Below, in pieces: positions 56,983-64,000 of a stretch of DNA of 64,000 nucleotides. The stretch covers positions 6,157,859-6,221,858 of the forward strand of contig NC_061802.1 in the NCBI RefSeq assembly GCF_021462225.1. Direction: 5' to 3'. A program made the position numbers and the translations under genes. This stretch comes from Girardinichthys multiradiatus. Taxonomy: Eukaryota; Chordata; Actinopteri; Cyprinodontiformes; Goodeidae. The notes beneath the pieces were generated by a model, which was given only the letters and a program-made list of their open reading frames with translations, was not told where the DNA came from and did not search any database. Position 1 is the stretch's first letter; every line of letters starts with the position of its first letter.

Positions 56983-58421
56983 ATGCTTAGGCTGGCTCTA
57001 GGGACGTGGAATGTCACCTCGCTGGGGGGGAAGGAGTCTGAGCTTGTGCGGGAGGTCGAGAGATATCAACTAGAAATAGTCGGGCTCGCCTCCACGCACA
57101 GCGTGGGCTCTGGAACCCATCTCCTTGAGAGGGGTTGGACTCTCTTCTACTCTGGAGTGGCCCACGGGGAGAGGCGGCGGGCTGGTGTGGGTTTGCTTGT
57201 TGCCCCCCAGCTCAGCCGTCTCGTGTTTGGGTTTACCCCAGTGGATGAGAGGGTTGTATCCCTGCGCCTTCGGGTTGGGGAGAGGTCTCTGACTATCATT
57301 TCAGCCTACGGGCCGAGTGGTAGTGCAGAGTACCCTGCCTTCTTGGCGTCCCTGTCGGGGGTGCTGGATAGTGCCCCTCCCGGGGACTCCATTATTCTGC
57401 TGGGGGACTTCAACGCCCACGTGGGGAACGACAGTGACACCTGGAGAGGCGTGATCGGGAGGAATGGCCTCCCCGATCTGAATCCGAGTGGTGTTTTGTT
57501 ATTGGACTTCTGTGCTAGTCACGGATTGTCCATAACGAACACCATGTTCAAACATAAGGGTGTCCATCAGTGCACTTGGCACCAGGACACCCTAGGCAGG
57601 AGGTCGATGATCGACTTTGTTGTCGTATCATCAGACCTTCGGCCGCATGTTTTGGACACTCGGGTGAAGAGATGGGCTGAGCTGTCCACTGATCATCACC
57701 TGGTGGTGAGTTGGATCCGCTGGAGGAGGAGAAAGCCGGACAGACTCGGCAGGCCCAAGCGCATAGTGAGGGTCTGCTGGGAACGCCTGGCGGAGCCCTC
57801 GGCCAGGGATGTATTCAACTCCCACCTCCGGGAGAGCTTCGACCAGATCCCGGGGGATGTTGGAGACATAGACTCAGAGTGGACCATGTTCTCTGCATCT
57901 ATTGTCGATGCTGCTGCCCATATCTGTGGCTGTAAGGTCTGCGGTGCCTGTCGTGGCGGCAATCCCAGAACCCGGTGGTGGACACCGGCAGTAAGGGATG
58001 CTGTTAAGCTGAAGAAGGAGTCCTATCGGCTGTGGTTGGCTTGTGGGACTCCTGAGGCGGCTGACAGGTACCGTGAGGCCAAGCGTGCTGCGGCCCGGGC
58101 TGTGGCAGAGGCAAAAACTCGGGCCTGGGAAGAGTTCGGTGAGGCCATGGAGAAGGACTACCGGTTGGCCCCGAAGCGATTGTGGCAAACCGTCCGACGC
58201 CTCAGGAGGGGGAAGCAGTGCTTTGCCAACACTGTTTATAGTGGGGGCGGGAGACTGCTGACCTCGACTGAGGACATTATTGGGCGGTGGAAGGAGTACT
58301 TCGAGGATCTCCTCAATCCTGCCATCACGCATTCCGTGGTGGAAACAGAGGCTGGGGACTCGGGGTTGGACTCTTTCATCACCCAGGCTGAAGTCACCGA
58401 GGTGGTTAAAAAGCTCCGCGG
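56983..58421 (+). pseudogene. Rex3-like AP endonuclease half
   Basis: Plus-strand frame from ATG 56983 ([16 protein letters not shown]) open to the element end, about 480 codons. It encodes the apurinic-type endonuclease that nicks target DNA for target-primed reverse transcription: [48 protein letters not shown] and the terminal [10 protein letters not shown] (catalytic Asp-His). An Arg/Lys-rich linker ([20 protein letters not shown]) follows. The frame is intact but separated from the RT by inversion, so the full protein cannot be made. The open frame also extends upstream into antisense RT sequence, which is accidental. Confidence 0.9.
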
Positions 58422-58434
58422 TGTGCAAGAATGT
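58422..58434 (+). repeat. Rex3 target-site duplication, right
   Basis: TGTGCAAGAATGT, the partner of 55425-55437. Confidence 0.9.
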
Positions 58435-58880
58435 ATCAGGAAATATTAATATTTCAAGTGTGATTTAAAGAACAATACTGGGGGAAAAGCGAGATTTAGA
58501 GCAGATTTTCAGTCCCATCTAAGATGACATGTAGATGTAAATAACTTCTGCTGCTTATGTGAACCTTAAAATGATTCGTCTTTGGAATAACATTGCCCTT
58601 CTCTCCCCACCCCTCCTCTTCCATGTTGGTTTGACTGAAGCTGAGTATAGTGCACGTGTCAGCGAACGCACCGGCCTTTTCCGATTACCAGTGAATGCAG
58701 CATCAGACGATGGTTGGAGTTTGCCCTGCTTGTAATGTTTAAAGTAACTTGTTTCACTTATAGTCTAATGAACCACCGCTCTGTCTCTTTAAATTGTCGG
58801 CGTTTGAGCGGTCAGCCCGGTAACATGTATAGTACGACGAGGAGGGTGAGCTCGGTAATCTGTGTACCGTAAAGTTCATC
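58435..58880 (+). promoter_or_regulatory. Possible promoter/5' leader region
   Basis: Moderately CpG-containing sequence (GCGAACGCACCGGCC near 58661, TCGGCGTTTGAGCGGTCAG near 58797) leading to an ATG with a donor site at 58881-58919. No TATA box is evident. Called a promoter region only because of the candidate exons beside it. Confidence 0.3.
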
Positions 58881-59111
58881 ATGCACCGCATAGGCCTGCA
58901 GCAGGTTCTGATCCAGCTGGTGAGTTTGTTTAGCCGCTTCTGTCTGATGGTGTCTATAGTTATGTTGCTGGGTTAATATGATCGCTTTGAAACGGATGCA
59001 CTCCATCTACATGTATTTTAGCTCTCATGCCAACTCCAGCTTGCTGCCTCCACCTTTGACTCACTGTTTACAGGTTTCCAGGAGTTTTGCATCCTTGGCA
59101 AGGGCAGCGAG
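58881..59111 (+). CDS. Candidate first exons of a host gene
   Basis: Exon 1, 58881-58919: ATG then 12 codons (MHRIGLQQVLIQL), ending at CTG|GTGAGT, a strong donor. Exon 2, 59074-59111: after the acceptor CACTGTTTACAG, reading VSRSFASLARAA and ending GCGAG|GTATGT, another good donor. The two joined segments are in phase, lack acidic residues and contain Arg, Ser and hydrophobic residues, as mitochondrial targeting sequences do. Downstream exons were not identified, and a Tc1 copy fills the next intron. Gene not recognised; it may be chance. Confidence 0.35.
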
Positions 59112-59545
59112 GTATGTCATGTTATAGATATACAGTACATACCAAAAGTTTGGACACACCTTCTCATTCAAAGAGTTTTCTTTATTTTCATAACTATGAA
59201 TATTGTAGCTTCACACTGAAGCCATCAAAACTATGAACTAACACATGTGGAATTATATACTGAACGAAAAAGTGTGAAACAACTGAAATATGTCTTATAT
59301 TCTAGGTTCTTCAAAGTAGCCACCTTTTGATTTGATTACTGCTCCGCAAACTCTTGGCATTCTGTTGATGAGCTTCAAGAGGTTGTCACCTGAAATGGTT
59401 TTCACTTCCCAGGTGTGCCTTGTCAGGTTTAATAAGTGGGATTTCAAGCCTTATAAATGGGGTTGGGACCATCAGTTGTGTTGTGCAGGAGGCAGATACA
59501 GTACACAGCTGATAGTCCTACTGAAAAGACTGTTAGAATTTGTAT

Positions 59546-60597
59546 TATGGCAAGAAAAAAGCATCTAAGTTAAGAAAAACGAGTGGCCATCATTACTTTA
59601 AGAAATGAAGGTCAGTCAGTCCGAACAGTTGGGAAAACTTTTAAAGTGTCCCCAAGTGCAGTCGCAAAAACCATCAAGCGCTACAAATAAACTGGCTCAC
59701 ATGAGGACCGCCCCAGGAAAGGAAGACCAAGAGTCACCAAGCATGAGTTTTAACCATTAAACTTCTGATAATGGCTTTACAGCTTCCTCCTCTAACACAG
59801 ATGTTCTGAGGAGTGAGGTAACCTAAAGGTCATACACTTTGGAACACTTAATAAAAGAATTTCCATTACAACCGCCGCAGGAAAGGAAGACCAATAGTCA
59901 CCTCTGCTGCGGACGATAAGTTCATCCGAGTCACCAGCCTCAGAAATCGTAGGTTAACAGCAGCTCAGATTAGAGAACAGGTCAATGCCACACAGAGTTC
60001 TAGCAGCAGACACATCTCTAGATCAACTGTTAAGAGACTGTGTGAATCAGGCCTTCATGGTAAAATAGCTGCTAGGAAACCACTGCTGAGGACAGGCAAC
60101 AAGCAGAAGAGACTTGTTTGGGTTAAAGAACACAAGGAATGGACATTAGACCAGTGGAAATCTGTGCTTTGGTTTGATGAGTCCAGGTTTGAGATCTTTG
60201 GTTTCAACCACCGTGTCTTTGTGCAGCGCAGAAGAGGTGAACGGATGGACTCTACATGCCTGGTTCCCACCGTGAAGCATGGAGGAGGTGGTGTGGGGGT
60301 GCTTTGTTGGTGACACTGTTGGGGATTTATTCAAAATTGAAGCCATACTGAACCAGCATGGCTACCACAGCATCTTGCAGCGGCATGCTATTCCATCCGG
60401 TTTGCGTTTAGTTGGACCATCATTTATTCTTCAACAGGACAATGACCCCAAACACACCTCCAGGCTGTGTAAGGGCTATTTGACCAAGAAGGAGAATGAT
60501 GGGGTGCTGCGCCAGATGACCTGGCCTCCACAGTCACCGGACCTGAACCCAATTGAGATGGTTTGGGTTGAGTTGGACCGCAGAGTGAAGCCATGAG
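59546..60597 (+). pseudogene. Tc1-like transposase, broken
   Basis: Starts ATGGCAAGAAAAAAGC at 59546. A stop (CGCTACAAATAA) follows the helix-turn-helix segment near 59687, and an inserted block disrupts 59740-59870. The DDE core remains readable: SVLWFDESRFEIFG (first Asp, about 60175), QQDNDPKHTSRLC (about 60434) and SPDLNPIEMVW (Glu, about 60545). A further stop after RRVKP ends the last frame at 60594-60596. Nonfunctional. Confidence 0.9.
59740..59870. repeat. Insertion with flanking duplication inside Tc1
   Basis: About 130 unrelated bases split the transposase. The block ACCGCC(C/G)CAGGAAAGGAAG, followed by ACCAA(G/T)AGTCACC, occurs on both sides (59708-59739 and 59871-59902), a duplication of about 32 bp. 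The other Tc1 copy has the block once. The origin of the inserted sequence is not recognised. Confidence 0.65.
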
Positions 60598-60835
60598 GGC
60601 TAACAAGTGCTAAACATCTCTGGGAACTCCTTCAAGACTGTTGGAAAACCATTTCAGGTGACTACCTCTTGAAGCTCATCAACAGAATGCCAAGAGTGTG
60701 TGGAGCAGTAATCAAAGCAAAAGGTGGCTACTTTGAAGAACCTAGAATATAAGACATATTTTCAGTTGTTTCACACTTTTTTGTTCAGTATATAATTCCA
60801 CATGTGTTAATTCATAGTTTTGATGCCTTCAGTGT

Positions 60836-62034
60836 TAATTTTACTTGTGAAGAACTTTGCATGCTATTCTATATAAAAGTATTTGGTTTTGGGACTTCAA
60901 ATGCAACAGTGGGACCTATTAACTGGTTTATTCACCTTTATTTTGCGTTTTCATGACAATGTAAAGCTATGTTCTGAAATATAAATTTGTAAAAATAAAA
61001 CAGAAGACAAATGGTGTATGATAGGTTGGTTCATTGCAAAAGTATTAACACAGACCTCAGTTAGGCCAACATAAAGTAGCTTAAGCATGGAAGGAAAGGG
61101 ATAAATGGTTTAAAAAAAAATCCCTTTACATGTTAAGTAGGTCAATAAGTTCACTCAGACCAAACCGCTTTCTTCCACGTTTGGGGTGTCTGCTAAATGG
61201 CATGTGGCACACTGCAAACAGGACTTTCTACAAAGTTTTCCTTTTCACTAATCCATAAAGGCAAGGTTTGTGAAGTGCACTAATAGTTGTCCAGTCCCTG
61301 CAGCCCTTTGACACTTGCCATAGTCTTCTTGGCTGTTACTGAATAATGCTGTCCTTGCCTGGCCTTAGCCATGTCTTACCAAATTTGCTGTTGTGCCATA
61401 TTCTATCAATAACAGGATGAGGGATTCCTTCTACTGGGTTCATTAGCAGTTGCTGCTTACTTCTGAGACTTTCACAGAACATCTGTAATTGGAGATTAAA
61501 TTATACAGGTAGTTATAGATAATGGGACCGAATACAAATGCATGCCACACTTTAAGCTTTTATATCTAATTTTCCTTCCAGTTTAAATTTTAACATTGCT
61601 TTGTTGGTTTTTCACAGAATCCCAGGCAACTGAAGTTCAATAACAGTTCAATTTACTGTTGGTGCAATTCATCTCAAGCACTACAAAGTACTGTAGTTTG
61701 GAGATATTGGCCATGTATCATGCCATCTTTATGTGGTTTAAACATGTTGAGCAGATGTAGTTTTCTTCACGAGTTCTACATTTGCTTTGTTGCCAAAACG
61801 TTCACCATCACATTTTCCAGGTGGGGAGTCAATAGCAGCAGTGCAGAGATTTAGGTTGTTTAGATGCCTTCCTCCAAAAATATCAGCTATCCAAACTAAT
61901 GTAAAATGTACATAGATCCAGATGCATATTTAAGATTTTGCAATTGTTTGATTCTACTCTGCATTTCATAGGCCAAGAAAGGTTTTTATGGTAAACTTGT
62001 TGCTTCAATGAGTTTGAAAATATTTAGATTAAAC
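60836..62034. other. Noncoding, no gene seen
   Basis: AT-rich sequence. Splice-like acceptors at about 61615 and 61820 do not extend the candidate exons at 58881-59111 for more than a few codons. Confidence 0.45.
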
Positions 62035-62321
62035 AAACTCATTTAGTAATTGAATATCAACTAAAAGTATACAGACTAAAACATGCCATTTGATGAAACC
62101 ACCACCACTTCAGAGCAGTAATTGGGCAAAAATTGTATAATATATACATTTTGCAATTAAGAGGAAAAAATCTTTGTAAATACATGATCCAGAAGTCCTT
62201 AAGTGGCATAGGTTTAGCTTCACCTGGTTCAATTTCTGTAATAAATCTCATATTATGCACCATTTGCTATCCAATTAATTGATTAATCAATTAGCTAATA
62301 AGACAATTAGTTGTAGCCCTA
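62035..62321 (-). mobile_element. hAT-like MITE, truncated copy
   Basis: Reverse copy of the 963-1348 element: it shares 'agagcagtaatt', 'cttcacctggttcaa' and the terminal GTTGTAGCCCTA. The other end is missing or too diverged to place. Confidence 0.65.
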
Positions 62322-62809
62322 AAATATTTCCTGCTGCTAAACAGTCTAGATTGAATCCTAGGAGTGCCACCCACCACCTTGTGGCAAGCTACGAGCAGCA
62401 CGTTTTTGATGAGCAAATTTGAGGGAAAAAAAAAAAAAAGGCACTGGAAAACTGACATCATTTGCAGTTAAATGTTTTGCTTAGTTGTATGCACCATCCA
62501 ACTTGGCAATCTTTTACCATAAATCATGTGAAATATTTTTGTGAACCCAGAAGCTCATGATTTTTTTAATCCAGTAACGCAGTGAAAACAGCCCAGGTCC
62601 AACTTCATGTTGCACTTTGCTACAGTACTGGAAATTTCCCCACTGAGAATCATATCAGTATGAATGAACCCCAAACACATTAAGCTTTGGAAATAATGCA
62701 AATCTGTAATTTGGTTTTTCAATGCTTTTTTAGGACAGTTTTGTTGCAGCCAAATATGCAGTCAGGATTAAAAGTTTCAAAGGAGACTGAAACAACAAAA
62801 AAAACTAAC
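62322..62809. other. Noncoding, no gene seen
   Basis: AT-rich sequence with a poly(A) run near 62426-62440. Confidence 0.45.
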
Positions 62810-63605
62810 ATTTACATCTGCAAATTCTTTATTTTTACTACAAGTATACAAAACTTGAAAGACAAAATCTGTGAAAATGGGTCATATTTACAGGAACAAG
62901 AGTACTGGAAGGGGAGGAGTTGAAGAGGCATGCCGTGCTGGTTTCAGAGTCAGGAAGAGGGTGAAGGCAGTCAAGAGAACTCTACAGAGGCCGCCTGGCT
63001 GGAAGGCTAGAGGAAATTAACAAAGGTTCATGTCAACTGGCTACTAGTTAAGATATTAAACACTTCATAGGTAAATTTATTTGGTTACTTGAAGAGTGAA
63101 GGCAAAATTTATAATGCAGATATTTGACATAGTCAGGTTGTTCAAAGACAACCTGCATGTACATCTGATGCCACACAGTGATGTGCAGGCAAATCTGAAT
63201 GAACAGACCTCAAAAAGCCAAGACTCTGCCATATTTTCTGGTTATAGAGTTTCAAGAATTAAAGAAAGTTCTTAGACCTGATTGGGATACCTAAAAGCTC
63301 CCCCCTCCCTGTTATAAGAAGGTTCTTACACATCACTTCAGATAAAGCCAGGACAGGAATCCCACCAAAAGCAAGTATTAACTCTGTCCATCAAACTACA
63401 TAGATTAGCAGAACCACTACCTATGTTCAGAGTCTCTAGTGAATAAACTCAGTAAGATAGGCCTATCACTCGCCTCCTGTGATTTTCCCTCCTGGGTTTC
63501 ATTGCTGTTGCTGGCACTAGAGTCACCGCTGCCATTAACAGAGGCTTCCGGTTTCAGTTGTTTAGCATCTGTGTCCTTTACTGGGCTCTCCTCTTCTGGT
63601 TTCCT
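62810..63605 (-). CDS. Candidate terminal exon and 3' UTR of a host gene
   Basis: Minus strand. After a possible acceptor (TTTGTGTCTGTACAG, about 63606-63620) the frame reads RKPEEESPVKDTDAKQLKPE, then a Gly/Ser/Asn-rich acidic stretch (NGSGDSSASNSNETQEGKSQ), and stops at 63417. The frame also runs upstream of the acceptor, but that part has a less protein-like composition. A minus-strand AATAAA (complement of 62828-62833) about 590 bases downstream could end a 3' UTR. A GC-type donor near 63472 would be an alternative end. The gene is not recognised, and it may be chance. Confidence 0.3.
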
Positions 63606-64000
63606 CTGTACAGACACAAAACCAGGGCACAGGGGAGGAATGGAAGACTGAAAGCTTCTGAACAACAGTATTTGATGGAAAACAACCACTCGGGTTGATT
63701 TTAATAGAAGCAGCAGCCGAGCAAACGTCACACTGTTTATTCATGCACACAAATCCGTTCCAACTCGAGATTCAACTTCTAGCACCAAGTCCTACCACAA
63801 GACAATCACCAAAACATGCAACAAGTCAAACTCTGTAACACAAGTCATTCAAAAGCTGAACCACACACACCTAAAAGCCTGATTGCTAAAAGCCCTAATG
63901 ACCTCCCACAGTGACATAGCTGCACAGACCAAGCGACAAAAGCAGCCCCCCCCCCCCAGAAAAAAAAAATCAGTTTTCATCCTGGAAGAAACAAAAAAAT
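63606..64000. other. Noncoding, poly(C)/poly(A) runs
   Basis: Contains a C-run at about 63946-63957 followed by an A-run. No gene beyond a possible intron of the preceding candidate. Confidence 0.4.

Larger units (their letters stand above)
55438..58421. mobile_element. Rex3-like (RTE) LINE with 5' inversion
   Basis: A 2,984-bp insertion with perfect 13-bp duplications. The RT half is on the minus strand (55438 to about 56930) and the endonuclease half on the plus strand (about 56930 to 58421). In normal order the endonuclease half ends with TEVVKKLRG and the RT half starts with [14 protein letters not shown]. The breakpoint therefore lies at the linker with little or nothing lost. This head-to-head layout with target duplication is the known signature of twin-primed reverse transcription. 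Confidence 0.93.
59133..60835 (+). mobile_element. Tc1-like transposon, right end truncated
   Basis: Starts after TA with CAGTACATACCAAAAGTTTGG and closely matches the Tc1 copy at 21837. Its right inverted repeat stops at about 60835 (CCTTCAGTGT), lacking the last 80 bases or so. The uninterrupted sequence around 60678 reads GAAGCTCATCAACAGAATG, an independent reference for the Polinton target. An insertion of about 130 bp lies at 59740-59870. Confidence 0.93.

Noticed and set aside
1..64000. CRISPR arrays, bacterial operons, rRNA genes
   Set aside because: No spaced direct repeats of CRISPR type, no ribosome-binding-site spaced operons and no rRNA-like sequence; the dispersed repeats are eukaryotic transposons.

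Overview
The window looks like a gene-poor, repeat-rich stretch of a teleost fish nuclear genome. The evidence is AT-rich noncoding DNA with microsatellites, several fish Tc1/mariner copies, Rex1-like and Rex3-like LINEs, L2-like and L1-like LINE relics, a tRNA-derived SINE-like repeat, and at most a few candidate host exons. The species cannot be named from the sequence. No rRNA, tRNA, CRISPR array or bacterial operon was seen.

The centrepiece is a complete Maverick/Polinton (adintovirus-like) element at 23207-38580, 15,374 bp. It has terminal inverted repeats (TIRs) of about 223 and 234 bp and a 6-bp target-site duplication, CTCATC, at 23201-23206 and 38581-38586. It landed inside the right TIR of a Tc1-like transposon (21837-23206 plus 38587-38820). 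Rightward genes are a seven-exon spliced gene of unknown function (24364-25788, all introns phase 1), protein-primed DNA polymerase B (25861-29841, frameshifted), an A32/FtsK-type packaging ATPase (29926-30543), a 113-aa protein with a hydrophobic tail, and a 274-aa protein. Leftward genes, reading in from the right end, are three unrecognised accessory ORFs (two acidic at one end, one acidic and Ser/Pro-rich), a CxxC...HxC putative zinc protein, an rve integrase with chromodomain, a penton-like minor capsid protein, a basic pVI-like protein, the major capsid protein (one nonsense codon and one frameshift) and an adenain-like protease (3' frameshift). The two arms converge on back-to-back poly(A) signals near 31750. 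Spacing is virus-like: 6-11 nt gaps and two 1-nt TAATG overlaps. The TIRs carry tandem GGGACTTCC repeats, an E-box, a CCAAT box and an AP-1 motif in both copies.

1-21.8 kb is mostly noncoding, with a hAT-like MITE (963-1348), a long interspersed repeat (2161-3640) and its inverted 3' end (7306-7460), a foldback element (12729-13240), an L2-like LINE (14641-16610), a SINE-like repeat (17752-18106) and a candidate DNA transposon (20833-21385).

38.8-64 kb holds nested repeats. A 5'-inverted Rex3 sits inside an L1 relic (39345-42110). A Tc1-like element (49167-51994) carries a SINE with 11-bp duplications and a Rex1-like LINE. A second 5'-inverted Rex3 (55438-58421) has 13-bp duplications, and another Tc1 copy lies at 59133-60835. 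Two places may be host gene: small spliced exons at 58881-59111 (+) and a possible terminal exon at 62810-63605 (-).

The Polinton genes together encode integration, self-replication, packaging, capsid and maturation functions, so it is built like an integrated virus. This copy is disabled in several core genes, although its TIRs differ by only four substitutions and three indels.
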